From CAYQPF01 sp964419225 (GTDB lineage: Bacteria > Cloacimonadota > Cloacimonadia > Cloacimonadales > CAYQPF01): a stretch of DNA of 64,000 nt. Position 1 is the first letter of the stretch; each line of letters starts with the position of its first letter. Positions 17,809 through 25,595 of this stretch are shown here, piece by piece. The position numbers were made by a program, and so were the translations under genes. The stretch spans positions 6,393 through 70,392 of the forward strand of contig CAYQPF010000009.1 of the NCBI GenBank assembly GCA_964419225.1. The letters are read 5' to 3'. The notes below the pieces were generated by a model, which made no database searches, was not told where the DNA came from, and saw only the letters and a program-made list of their open reading frames with translations.

Positions 17809-19082
17809 AAGACTTAATAAAGAAAATCCAGGACTATGTTGTAAAAAACTCACATAGTACAGACTTTGAGTTATCCATTAATTACACTGAAGACAGGAAT
17901 ACCCGTTTTGCCCAAAATGCCATCTCTCAACATATCAGCGGGACAAATATGGATATCAGATACTCTGCCAGTTTCGACAATAAATCAGGTTCTTGTACAA
18001 TAAATCAATTCGATGAAGAATCCCTCAAATACCTGATTCATACTGCTGAACAGATCGCTCTTCTCAATCAGCCTGACCCTGAGTTCTCTCCCTCACTCGG
18101 CAATTTACCTTACATTGCCACTAATAATGTTGTCGAGGATACAAGAAACTACTCTCCCCAAAATATCGTTAATACAATCAAGGAACTAATCGCTCAGGCA
18201 GAGTCAAAAGGTACAAATTTATCAGGCATTTTTACAAAAGGCTATAATTACAACTCACTCCTCACCAAAAACGGCTTCTGCGGTGAATATGATATGTGTG
18301 ACTTTGAACTTTCCATGACTATCAAGAAAGATAATGTGGAAACAAAAACACTATTCTCTCATAAAGATATCCACAAACTGAATGTAAAGAATGAATGGGA
18401 CAGACTTTATCAACAATATCTGAGTTTGGGTGATCCTCAATCCATGGATGCTGAAGCATTGCCTGTAATTCTTAGACCTCAGGCTACAGCAAATTTTCTC
18501 ATGTACTTGTATTGGATCATGAACAGAAAAATGGCTGATGATGGGCTTACACCCTTCACCGGACAAATAGGAAATGAATTCTTTGGTGATAATTTCTCAA
18601 TGCTTTCAGTTTCTGATGATCCAGAATTGAGTATTACGCCTTTTACCAGTAATTGGATTTATGAACCTACAGCCTGGGTTAAGAATGGAGTTCTCAATTC
18701 CCTGCCCTGCGATAAAAGCTATGCCCAAAAACTTAAGATCAAGCCCTCCGGTTTTGCCAATATCTATATTGATGGCGGTAAGACAACTGAAGAAGAAATG
18801 ATGCAGTCAGTTAAACGTGGTTTGATTATTAACGACTTCTGGTATATCAGACCAAACGACATGAAAACTGCCGACTTTACGGGTATGACCAGAGATGGAG
18901 TTAACTATTTTGAAAACGGCACGGTAGTAAAAGCTGTGAACAACTTCCGCTTTAACGAATCTCTCGTTGATGTCACCCGCAGGATCTTAGCACTGGGCGA
19001 ATCAACTCTCATCAGTCCCTTCAGCAAAGTCCCGACCATGCTCATTGATAGATTCAACTTCGTTGATAAAACCAGCTTTTAA
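17805..19082 (+). CDS. tldE: TldE/PmbA protease subunit
   Basis: This is the partner of TldD. The 425-residue protein shares the family fold but lacks the HExxxH zinc motif, as expected for TldE/PmbA, which supplies the non-metal half of the dimer. Recognisable segments include TRFAQNAISQHISG near the N-terminus, a glycine-rich IYIDGGKTTEEEM loop, and the MTRDGVNYFENGTVVKAVNNFRFNESL stretch near the C-terminus. It overlaps tldD by 4 bases and is followed by a clear terminator. Confidence 0.93.
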   Translation: MKDLIKKIQDYVVKNSHSTDFELSINYTEDRNTRFAQNAISQHISGTNMDIRYSASFDNKSGSCTINQFDEESLKYLIHTAEQIALLNQPDPEFSPSLGNLPYIATNNVVEDTRNYSPQNIVNTIKELIAQAESKGTNLSGIFTKGYNYNSLLTKNGFCGEYDMCDFELSMTIKKDNVETKTLFSHKDIHKLNVKNEWDRLYQQYLSLGDPQSMDAEALPVILRPQATANFLMYLYWIMNRKMADDGLTPFTGQIGNEFFGDNFSMLSVSDDPELSITPFTSNWIYEPTAWVKNGVLNSLPCDKSYAQKLKIKPSGFANIYIDGGKTTEEEMMQSVKRGLIINDFWYIRPNDMKTADFTGMTRDGVNYFENGTVVKAVNNFRFNESLVDVTRRILALGESTLISPFSKVPTMLIDRFNFVDKTSF

Positions 19083-19088
19083 TGATAG

Positions 19089-19117
19089 AAAAAGGGCTGA
19101 TCATCTCAGCCCTTTTC
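19089..19117 (+). terminator. Intrinsic terminator after tldE
   Basis: AAAAGGGCTGA (19090-19100) and TCAGCCCTTTT (19106-19116) form a perfect 11-bp stem with a 5-base loop. Confidence 0.85.
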
Positions 19118-19147
19118 GTTCTTTATCTCAAAAATTAATTATGGTTT

Positions 19148-19471
19148 CTAAATCGGTATCTCGATCCCTGTTCTTATGATTTCTGCAACAAAAGGATCTT
19201 CTTTTTCATTAAAGGAATCAGAACTAAATGGTAACACTTCCAAATCATGACTCGCTCTAATAGTGAATCTGCGAATTTTACTTCTGTCTTTCATCCTATT
19301 ACCCTCAAAAAAATCCGATACTATAGCTAAATCTATATCACTCCATTCCTGTGCTGTTCCTTTTGCATAACTGCCAAAAAGAAATGCTCTTTTTAATGGA
19401 AATTCATTGTCAGTTAAAATCTTTATGTAAGATCTGATAATATTCTCTATCTTAGCAGGGATTTCAGCCAT
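19148..19471 (-). CDS. MNT-type minimal nucleotidyltransferase
   Basis: This 107-residue protein has the DNA polymerase beta-like nucleotidyltransferase core: FLFGSYAKGTAQEWSDIDLAIVSD, i.e. GS followed by two catalytic aspartates in a D-x-D pair, and a third acidic strand HDLEVLPF. Minimal nucleotidyltransferases paired with HEPN proteins often act as antitoxins that AMPylate the HEPN partner. The start lies inside the end of the HEPN gene (25-base overlap) after a GAGGAG site, so the pair is coupled. The order HEPN then MNT and the catalytic residues suggest an active enzyme. Whether it is a toxin-antitoxin pair or another regulator is not shown by sequence. Confidence 0.9.
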   Translation of the reverse strand: MAEIPAKIENIIRSYIKILTDNEFPLKRAFLFGSYAKGTAQEWSDIDLAIVSDFFEGNRMKDRSKIRRFTIRASHDLEVLPFSSDSFNEKEDPFVAEIIRTGIEIPI

Positions 19472-19839
19472 GAATTCATCTCCTCTATTCTTTTCAAATA
19501 TCCTTCAGCAAAGTCCTTGTCGCACTTTTTGTAAAACTCATTCTTATACTCAGGATAACGAACTTCCAAATTAAAGTCATTTATTTCATCCAAAAATAGC
19601 ATTTTATCTTCAGATAATTCTACCTTTGCTAATTCAGCTAGTTTTAATAAATTATGTGTCTTGGGAGGAACTGTGTTATTGTTTGTTTTCACATAATGTG
19701 CTTTTAAAACTTTTTCCAAAACTAAGTGTCCTAAAAACAAACTCCAGTCATATCGGCTGTTATTTAACAATGTTTTTGCTGTTAACCAATCATTCTCAGA
19801 ACTGTCTAACCAATACTTTATATGTTCTTCAATAGTCAT
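19447..19839 (-). CDS. HEPN-domain protein, partner of MNT
   Basis: This 130-residue all-helical protein fits the HEPN family (PF05168 type). It begins IKYWLDSSENDWLTAKTLL, then has a GHLVLEKVLKAHYVK helix, a PPKTHNLLKLAEL turn and an EVRYPEYKNEF segment near residue 95, in the usual order. The RNase-type R-x4-6-H motif of HepT toxins is not obvious. It may therefore belong to the HI0074-like branch, whose function is unclear. It is first in a two-gene operon preceded by a palindrome inside a promoter, the arrangement expected of an autoregulated pair. Confidence 0.85.
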   Translation of the reverse strand: MTIEEHIKYWLDSSENDWLTAKTLLNNSRYDWSLFLGHLVLEKVLKAHYVKTNNNTVPPKTHNLLKLAELAKVELSEDKMLFLDEINDFNLEVRYPEYKNEFYKKCDKDFAEGYLKRIEEMNSWLKSLLR

Positions 19840-19855
19840 ATCTACCTCTAAATCT

Positions 19856-19883
19856 AAAATAGCTGACAGCTATAATTATGCAA
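19856..19883 (-). promoter_or_regulatory. HEPN/MNT promoter with embedded palindromic operator
   Basis: On the minus strand TTGCAT (19883-19878) is followed after 16 bases by TATTTT (19861-19856). The spacer and -10 overlap a perfect palindrome, ATAGCTG-A-CAGCTAT, at 19859-19873. A bound repressor there would block RNA polymerase. Confidence 0.6.
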
Positions 19884-19904
19884 GAGAAATTTGTTTTGCA
19901 TAAT

Positions 19905-19942
19905 AAAAAAAGGTAGTCCTGAAAAACAGAACTACCTTTTTT
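19905..19942 (-). terminator. Terminator of the tRNA operon
   Basis: AAAAAAGGTAGT and ACTACCTTTTTT (about 19906-19942) pair, with an extra CTG/CAG inner stem. On the minus strand it comes 5 bases after tRNA-Leu and ends in a T-run; it could also act on the other strand. Confidence 0.85.
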
Positions 19943-19946
19943 ATAT

Positions 19947-20033
19947 TGGTACCAGAGGCCGGACTTGAACCGGCACGGGCTTGCACCCGAGGGATTTTAA
20001 GTCCCTTGTGTCTACCAATTCCACCACTCCGGC
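19947..20033 (-). tRNA. tRNA-Leu (anticodon TAA)
   Basis: This 87-base tRNA has a long variable arm. The acceptor GCCGGAG pairs with CTCTGGT with two G-U pairs, the anticodon loop is CTTAAAA with anticodon TAA, the T loop is GGTTCAAGTCC and CCA is encoded. Confidence 0.96.
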
Positions 20034-20064
20034 AAACTTTTACCCACTACTATTCCGCCAAAAC

Positions 20065-20138
20065 TGGAGGCGACACCCGGATTTGAACCGGGGGTGAGGA
20101 TTTTGCAGACCCTTGCCTTACCGCTTGGCGATGTCGCC
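20065..20138 (-). tRNA. tRNA-Cys (anticodon GCA)
   Basis: Acceptor GGCGACA/TGTCGCC, anticodon stem AGGGT/ATCCT with loop CTGCAAA, discriminator U and an encoded CCA: all features of tRNA-Cys. Confidence 0.96.
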
Positions 20139-20153
20139 CACTTAAATAAAAAA

Positions 20154-20228
20154 TGGAGCGGGAGACGGGGGTCGAACCCGCGACAACTACCTTGGCAAGG
20201 TAGCGCTCTACCACTGAGCTACTCCCGC
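20154..20228 (-). tRNA. tRNA-Gly (anticodon GCC)
   Basis: Acceptor GCGGGAG/CTCCCGC, anticodon stem CTACC/GGTAG with loop TTGCCAA, T arm GCGGGTTCGACCCCCGT, encoded CCA. It is first in the Gly-Cys-Leu cluster, 39 bases after the AMMECR1 gene, and may share its transcript. Confidence 0.96.
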
Positions 20229-20267
20229 TATCAACTATAGTCATATTTATAAGATATAGATTTCCTG

Positions 20268-20822
20268 TCAATTATTTTTTTGCTTTTCCGAAAAGATTTC
20301 TGCACTGAATCGATATACAGTGCTCTCTTCACTCTTCCAGCTTTCTCTGTTTAATCCTGCTTTACGACAGGTTTCCTGCAGGAAAGTCATTGTGTCCCAA
20401 TTATATTCGGTAGCCACCTGAGGCAGTAATAAACCACTCCCATGTGGATTCTCAATAAATAAACCATCCCGGCCTATCTCAATTTCAGAGGCATCTTCCA
20501 TAACCACCAATTCGGACAAAATAGAGATTTCTATCTCAATTTCACCTAATTCTTCTGCTTTAACAGGAGAAAATCTCGGATCCCTGAAAGCTGCAGATCT
20601 GGCCATCTCTATAATAGTTTCCAGGATACTCTTGTACCCATGAATATAGCCAATACATCCTCTTAGTTGTCCATGTTTGGTTAAGGTTACAAAGGCACCT
20701 TTCTTCGTTTGAAAGATCTCATCCTTGGGAATATCAAAGTTCAATGACTTCTTCAAGAGAATCGACTCAATCGTATCCCTGGCCAAAGTTAAAAGAAATA
20801 CTTTTTGCTTCTCGTCTAACAT
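20268..20822 (-). CDS. AMMECR1-domain protein (AmmeMemoRadiSam system protein A type)
   Basis: The 184-residue length covers the whole AMMECR1 domain. Seen are GAFVTLTKHGQLRGCIGYI (the hallmark LRGCIG), AAFRDPRFSPV and EIEIEISILSEL, in the usual order. In bacteria it often sits beside a Memo protein and a radical SAM enzyme; neither is adjacent here. It is the last gene of a four-gene minus-strand operon, 5 bases after the preceding gene. Its biochemical role is unknown; a link to RNA or nucleotide chemistry is only suggested by neighbours in other genomes. Confidence 0.93.
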   Translation of the reverse strand: MLDEKQKVFLLTLARDTIESILLKKSLNFDIPKDEIFQTKKGAFVTLTKHGQLRGCIGYIHGYKSILETIIEMARSAAFRDPRFSPVKAEELGEIEIEISILSELVVMEDASEIEIGRDGLFIENPHGSGLLLPQVATEYNWDTMTFLQETCRKAGLNRESWKSEESTVYRFSAEIFSEKQKNN

Positions 20823-20827
20823 AATCC

Positions 20828-21334
20828 CTACTTTGCAGGCTGGGTAATGATTATCTTCTGCATAAATTCATCTAACTGGACATGAGGTGTTAACTCGACA
20901 ATACTATTGACTATTTCCAGAATATTGGGAAAAGCTAAAGTAAGATAATAGACTTTTTCCTGTCCATTCACCATATGAAAGATCTTGATCAACCGTTTTC
21001 TGCCTTGATACAATTCCATTTTCGTAATTTCAGGATAAAGCATTAAAGTGGATCTGCCCATAAGACTGGAAAATCTGACGAAGTCTTTAGTTAAATATAC
21101 CTTATTAAGCATAAACAAGTTCCTGCCCAAAGAATCAAATGCTAAAAATATAATTATGAAGGGAACTATTTTAAAAAATGTTTTGGTTTCTTCTGTTGTC
21201 TTAAAGAAGAGAACAAACACAGCATACACCAAGAGCATAATGCCTATGAACAAAGTTGAATATCGCATGAAAGCACTGAACTTATATTTACGTGGCAAGC
21301 CTTTTGCATCGTTGATCAAACCAACTGATTCCAT
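20828..21334 (-). CDS. Two-TM membrane protein with PH-like C-terminal domain
   Basis: The 168-residue protein has two adjacent hydrophobic helices (about 22-44 and 52-70). A beta-rich soluble region of about 90 residues follows (VYLTKDFVRFSSLMGRSTLML, then ITKMELYQGRKRLIKIFH). That layout resembles bacterial membrane proteins with a PH-like (bPH2/YdbS) domain, but identity is too vague to name a family. Its start overlaps the stop of the upstream EndoQ-like gene by one base and carries an AAGGAG site, so it is part of the same operon. Function unknown. Confidence 0.75.
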   Translation of the reverse strand: MESVGLINDAKGLPRKYKFSAFMRYSTLFIGIMLLVYAVFVLFFKTTEETKTFFKIVPFIIIFLAFDSLGRNLFMLNKVYLTKDFVRFSSLMGRSTLMLYPEITKMELYQGRKRLIKIFHMVNGQEKVYYLTLAFPNILEIVNSIVELTPHVQLDEFMQKIIITQPAK

Positions 21335-22572
21335 TATATCTCCTTAATCTCGATATTTAGTTTTCCATATTCTCCATCATAACCCGGAGGCGAGAAGGAA
21401 AAGTCTCCTCTTCTGACAGCTAATATATGATTGAGAGTATTGGAATTGATTTTATTGTCAAGTAGTTCTCGCATTTGAGTTTCATCCATCTGCCACATAT
21501 TGATCTCAGTTCCACACTTTGCGATGATCTGATCATAGTCCTGAACTACTTTTTTTGAAACAATGGAGCTTGTTTTATACGCAAAGGCAATCACATCAAT
21601 GAGAGGAATTAAGCTTATAAAACTCTGTGCTAAATACTTGTCAGTCTGAGGTAACTGCTTACACCTCTGAGCCACACCCAGATGCATTTTCTTCCCGCAA
21701 ACCGGACATATTAAATCCTGTGGATACTCTTCCAAAAAATATACTTCTTCTTTGTTCTGATGCTTATCACCCCGGTGACCTGTCAGATAATATCTTCCTT
21801 CCTGAGAATTGAATTTTATCAATCTGTGTACAGGTTTTTCTCTGAGCGAATTAATAATATTGGGATATGTAAGCTGCTCAAGTTCGACTTGAAAAAACTC
21901 CCGCCCCACTCTGTTCAATGCACTGCTATGACAATCACTGTTACTCAGCATCGTCATCTGAGAAAAATCTTTTGTTGTCTGTAACATAGCCGGACTTGCA
22001 CTTAAGCCTGTTTCAATGATCTTGATATGGGGTAAAAAATCTCCGTAAAATTCCTCTATGCAGGACAAATTATTCTTCTCACCCATGATCCCGTCAGGAG
22101 TCATCACATGAGCCGGAATAATTTGCAGTAATGGATGAATGGAAGCTATCTCAAATAACCTTTCAATCATTTGATTCCGTTCTGCTGATACAATAAAAGG
22201 CCGGCCAATTGTATTCTTCTGACCCCATTTGTTCATCAAAATCTGCATTTTCTCTATTGCTGAAAAGTCAGGAAAAAGAATTACATGATGTGCCATAATC
22301 TTATTTCTGTAGCCCTCTAAAGGTACGGTAAAAATCACTTCTGTCTGCAACATAAAAGAACTTTTGTCCTCGGCCAAAGAAAATAAACCTTCTGCAGACT
22401 CTCTCAAACTCATTTTCAACTCTTTAGTTCTGGCCGGTAAAAGACAATCACCTGTCCCAAAACAATCAATTCCCTTGATCTTCATAGTTCGCGAAATGTC
22501 TTCCAGCCGTATATCTCCCACTCCGCCGGCATAACCTGAATGAGAATGTAAATCTAATGCATAAATACTCAA
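21334..22572 (-). CDS. Endonuclease Q-like PHP-domain DNA repair protein
   Basis: EndoQ nicks DNA 5' of deaminated bases (uracil, hypoxanthine) and abasic sites in archaea and some bacteria. The 412-residue protein matches that family (TIGR00375). The PHP metal motif DLHSHS is at residues 7-12, with GTGDCLLP near 40, HHVILFPD near 114, IPAHVMTP near 152, ETGLSASPAM and SNSDCHS, then GREFF. The C-terminal third contains CPVCGKKMHLGVAQRC, a zinc-ribbon-like pair. Translation starts at TTG overlapping the stop of the preceding gene (TTGA), after AAGGGG. It is co-transcribed with an asparagine-synthase-like gene. DNA cleavage is inferred from family only. Confidence 0.85.
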   Translation of the reverse strand: MSIYALDLHSHSGYAGGVGDIRLEDISRTMKIKGIDCFGTGDCLLPARTKELKMSLRESAEGLFSLAEDKSSFMLQTEVIFTVPLEGYRNKIMAHHVILFPDFSAIEKMQILMNKWGQKNTIGRPFIVSAERNQMIERLFEIASIHPLLQIIPAHVMTPDGIMGEKNNLSCIEEFYGDFLPHIKIIETGLSASPAMLQTTKDFSQMTMLSNSDCHSSALNRVGREFFQVELEQLTYPNIINSLREKPVHRLIKFNSQEGRYYLTGHRGDKHQNKEEVYFLEEYPQDLICPVCGKKMHLGVAQRCKQLPQTDKYLAQSFISLIPLIDVIAFAYKTSSIVSKKVVQDYDQIIAKCGTEINMWQMDETQMRELLDNKINSNTLNHILAVRRGDFSFSPPGYDGEYGKLNIEIKEI

Positions 22573-24332
22573 TTTGTTTCCCCTTTAACCCTAACAAACA
22601 AACTAACATCTGCATATGGATTATCCTTCTGGACAAAGCTTCTCAAATTCTCCAAATCCAGCATGTTAGACAGCATTTTAAAACTAGAATCATCCTTATT
22701 CTCAAAAAAAGAAGATAAAACTTTTTCCAGATAAGCCTGATCAAAATATCCGTTCTTTTTAACTTCTGCTGTGAATATTTCTTCTCTGATCTTCCCTTCA
22801 TTTGCTCTTAAAACAAGTGCATAAGGATGACTATCCCCTGCCTTTTTCTTTTTTTGCTGATATACTGCCCAAAAATATGTAGGAGTATAAGGAGAATAAT
22901 ATGGATACAGAGCATTTCCATAAGCCAGTGGATAATTGCTTAATTCCGGAGTATTCATTTTGATCAGCTTCTTCGGCATTTCTGCATGAGAACGTTTACT
23001 TAAGGACTTTGAAAACAATGTATTGATAATTTTTGGATGAACATAAGGCATAAAACTCTTGATCGCTTGATCTACATAGATCTGGTCAAAATTGTAGTAA
23101 TGTGACATAAAAATCCTTACATAAAACAAATCAAACCAATTCTTTAAACCCACATCTTTCGGCTGAGGTAATTCCCGTAAAACTCCCAACAAATTACTTT
23201 GATAGGAAGCCAGCCAATCTGAAGCAATTTTTTCCTTAAAACATACACCTGATTTGAGTTTTCTTCGTTGCACTATCGGCATAAAATCACCCTTGAGAAC
23301 ATCACGCCCTTTAAAATGATACAAATACATAAACATATTCCGCCGCATCAACTCTCCCCCGCAACCGCCATCCAAAACAAATTTGTCTGCAAAATAGGGA
23401 TCAAATAAATTGTACCAGTTTTGGATAACGTGACTGGGGCGTACAAACCCGTTCAATCGATTATACTGTCCTGCCTGCTTAAAATACTGTTCTGCTTCAA
23501 AGGGAATCTGTTTGAATCTTTGTGCCGGTAAATTAAATTCTTTGGTCAATCTCTCAAACATCGTTGTATCTGCATGACCATCTTCACCCCAATAATGGGT
23601 ATGCAAATTGGGACTTTTTTCTTTCAGTAAATATGATAATAATACTCGGCAATCCATCCCGCCTGTAAGTCCTAAGGACACTTTCTTACCTGCTTTTATG
23701 GGTAATTGCAGCAATTTCTTCATTAGAGTATTCAGATCACTTATCTTGTCCTCTGATTGCTTATATTGGAAATAATTACGTGTAACCAGAAAATCGGTTA
23801 GATTTCCCTTAGCCTGTCCATTTTGACTCAGTCTTTGCACATCCTGGACCCAGGTTTTATCTGAAAACACAAAGCCGAAAAACCATAACTCAGACATAGC
23901 TTCTTCATCTACCCGGGTTTGTTCACTTAAAGCTACAAGCCAGTCGAGTCTGCTGGATACAATAATCACACCGTTTTCCTGCTTGATAAATCCATCCCTC
24001 AAACCAAGAGGATCATTGATCATTTCCCATTTCTGTTGAGCATATTGAAAACTGAGCCAACCACCTCCGGCATTATTCCTGAGTTCAGAATTCTCAAATA
24101 AGGGTTGTCTTTGGTCAGAAAATAAAAAAGTAAAATCCTTATTTTGATACTGTACACATGTCCCAATACTGATGAATAATCTTTCAGCACTCTGTACAAC
24201 TTCAGCTGTATCCGGACAATGATAATACAAATTAGTGTTAAATCTGACTAATGGAATATGCAATTTCTTCGACTTTTCTATATAATTGAAAACATCTTTA
24301 TCTAGTGTAATTAAAACGATAAAATCACTCAT
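22569..24332 (-). CDS. Asparagine-synthase-like protein lacking the glutaminase cysteine
   Basis: This 587-residue protein has an N-terminal half shaped like the AsnB N-terminal nucleophile domain (DPLGLRDGFIKQENGVIIVSS) but begins MSDFIVL. The essential Cys2 of glutamine hydrolysis is absent. The ATP-binding loop near residue 219 reads LTGGMDCR instead of the usual SGGLDS. A second conserved segment, FVLDGGCGGELMRRNMF, lies near residue 327. Such relatives occur in polysaccharide and peptide-modification loci and may form amides or other adenylation products with another nitrogen donor. It is first of a tightly coupled operon with an EndoQ-like gene. Substrate unknown. Confidence 0.75.
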   Translation of the reverse strand: MSDFIVLITLDKDVFNYIEKSKKLHIPLVRFNTNLYYHCPDTAEVVQSAERLFISIGTCVQYQNKDFTFLFSDQRQPLFENSELRNNAGGGWLSFQYAQQKWEMINDPLGLRDGFIKQENGVIIVSSRLDWLVALSEQTRVDEEAMSELWFFGFVFSDKTWVQDVQRLSQNGQAKGNLTDFLVTRNYFQYKQSEDKISDLNTLMKKLLQLPIKAGKKVSLGLTGGMDCRVLLSYLLKEKSPNLHTHYWGEDGHADTTMFERLTKEFNLPAQRFKQIPFEAEQYFKQAGQYNRLNGFVRPSHVIQNWYNLFDPYFADKFVLDGGCGGELMRRNMFMYLYHFKGRDVLKGDFMPIVQRRKLKSGVCFKEKIASDWLASYQSNLLGVLRELPQPKDVGLKNWFDLFYVRIFMSHYYNFDQIYVDQAIKSFMPYVHPKIINTLFSKSLSKRSHAEMPKKLIKMNTPELSNYPLAYGNALYPYYSPYTPTYFWAVYQQKKKKAGDSHPYALVLRANEGKIREEIFTAEVKKNGYFDQAYLEKVLSSFFENKDDSSFKMLSNMLDLENLRSFVQKDNPYADVSLFVRVKGETN

Positions 24333-24498
24333 GAAAACTCCACTTCACTTTCTTCTTTTTCCTGTCCCTTTGCCTTGGAGCACTGGCTTTAGCCGGTAAT
24401 TCTGTATGCTTTAGCTTACAGCAACCACCCATATTTAATATGTTAACCAGCTTTTAACAACGATACTCGCCCTCTTCTCCCAACTGCCAACTTCTCTA

Positions 24499-24584
24499 CC
24501 CCCCTTCCCTTAACAAAAGGGAAGGGACGGGGAAGGGTTATCTTCACTCCCCTCGCTTCGTAAGAGAGGGGACGGGGGTGAGTT
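24499..24584. repeat. Two REP-like hairpins with ACGGGG tails
   Basis: The first is CCCTTCCCTT paired with AAGGGAAGGG, followed by ACGGGGAAGGGTT. The second is CCCCTCGCTT paired with AAGAGAGGGG, followed by ACGGGGGTGAGTT. Both match hairpins at 59.5 kb. Confidence 0.75.
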
Positions 24585-24593
24585 TTCCTCCCT

Positions 24594-24614
24594 CTGACGA
24601 CTGACGACTGACGC
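24594..24614 (+). repeat. Heptamer array CTGNNNN x3
   Basis: CTGACGA, CTGACGA, CTGACGC followed by CTA, between a hairpin and the composite repeat. Confidence 0.75.
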
Positions 24615-24624
24615 CTAAGTTATC

Positions 24625-24804
24625 AACCCTATCCTAAATCCTTTCCCTTTATAAGGGCAAGGACTTACCTTTAAACCTGTCTAAACACAGGTTCTACTTC
24701 ACAACACTTGAAACAGTTAAGAACTGTTCCATTGGCTTTTAATTGGTCAAGCTGCCCAATCCCCAGAAAGACAGGTACTACCCGGAACGATTAGGAACCG
24801 TTCC
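24625..24804. repeat. 180-bp composite repeat of five stem-loops, copy B
   Basis: It is homologous to 16030-16207. Its stems include AACCTGT/ACAGGTT where copy A has GAACC-GTCT/AGAC-GGTTC, and GGAACG/CCGTTCC. Arms differ between copies but stay paired. Confidence 0.8.
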
Positions 24805-24815
24805 CTACTCTACCA

Positions 24816-24836
24816 CTGACGCCTGACTACTGACGC
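24816..24836 (+). repeat. Heptamer array ending at the mobB-like stop codon
   Basis: CTGACGC, CTGACTA, CTGACGC, then CTA at 24837-24839, which is the complement of the TAG stop of the next gene. Confidence 0.75.
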
Positions 24837-25595
24837 CTACTCTTCTATTTCTATCTTTATCTTACACTTGGCCGATATTTTTTCCCCACCTTTCAAATTG
24901 GACACAAATGCTGTGATCACATCATGGAAAGTATTCTCAACATAATTAATCATTTGCACATTCTGCCCATTGATAGAAAGTGTAGTATTTTTTTTCTGAA
25001 TTGCCTGACATGCTGATAAACTCCCTTTGCCAGTTAAGTGATTACCCATCACTGCATAACAACTCGTCCCGCAGGCTCCACAGTGCCCATCCTTGAGTAA
25101 AGGCAGAATATCCGGGGTGCGTGCTTCAATCAGATCAACCAGATCCTTTACTCGCTCCAAACTGTTAAAAACCGGCAAACAATGGTGAAAACCGGTATCA
25201 TTGGAAATCTTACCTGAAATAGCAAAAGCTGTTGAATCCTGCAATTCTTCGATCTGTTCGCTGGTTTCAGCACTGATGATCTTGGGTAAAGGTGCTGTCT
25301 TCATACCTTCGATGACCAGATAATCTGCATCAATTTTACTCACCATCTCCTGCAAGGATAATTTATCATGCCAAATTTGAAAAGTCTCCTTCAACCCTCT
25401 GGCAATGATAGTTTCTGCTCCGGCATTCCAATGCTTCCAGGAATCAGAGTTCTCTCTTTCCATAGTAAAAGCCTCAAAATGTATATCCTTTATCGATGCA
25501 ACACTATAACCTCTTCTTTTCAATTCTGCTATGATATTGGTCACAGTCGTAGTCTTGCCTGTCTTACTGTATCCGATTACACAAAAAGCTTTCAT
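24837..25595 (-). CDS. mobB: MobB-like GTP-binding protein with C-terminal cysteine cluster
   Basis: MobB-type P-loop proteins assist molybdenum cofactor maturation. The 252-residue protein begins with CVIGYSKTGKTTTVTNII (P-loop at 8-16). It then has a HFEAF motif and a WKHWNAGAETIIARG segment typical of MobB, and LVIEGMK. The last 90 residues add CGACGTSC and a further SACQ cysteine (C-x2-C-x3-C...C), as in four-cysteine Fe-S sites, then an IEIEE tail. No other cofactor gene or molybdoenzyme is in the window, so its client is unknown. It overlaps the upstream gene by 4 bases (ATGA). The stop codon TAG merges with the adjacent heptamer array. Confidence 0.8.
   Translation of the reverse strand: MKAFCVIGYSKTGKTTTVTNIIAELKRRGYSVASIKDIHFEAFTMERENSDSWKHWNAGAETIIARGLKETFQIWHDKLSLQEMVSKIDADYLVIEGMKTAPLPKIISAETSEQIEELQDSTAFAISGKISNDTGFHHCLPVFNSLERVKDLVDLIEARTPDILPLLKDGHCGACGTSCYAVMGNHLTGKGSLSACQAIQKKNTTLSINGQNVQMINYVENTFHDVITAFVSNLKGGEKISAKCKIKIEIEE

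Larger units (their letters stand above)
24333..24836. other. Repeat-filled intergenic region
   Basis: This 504-base gap contains two REP-like hairpins (24499-24540 and 24545-24584), heptamer arrays (24594-24614 and 24816-24836) and copy B of the composite repeat (24625-24804). No gene is visible. Confidence 0.75.
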
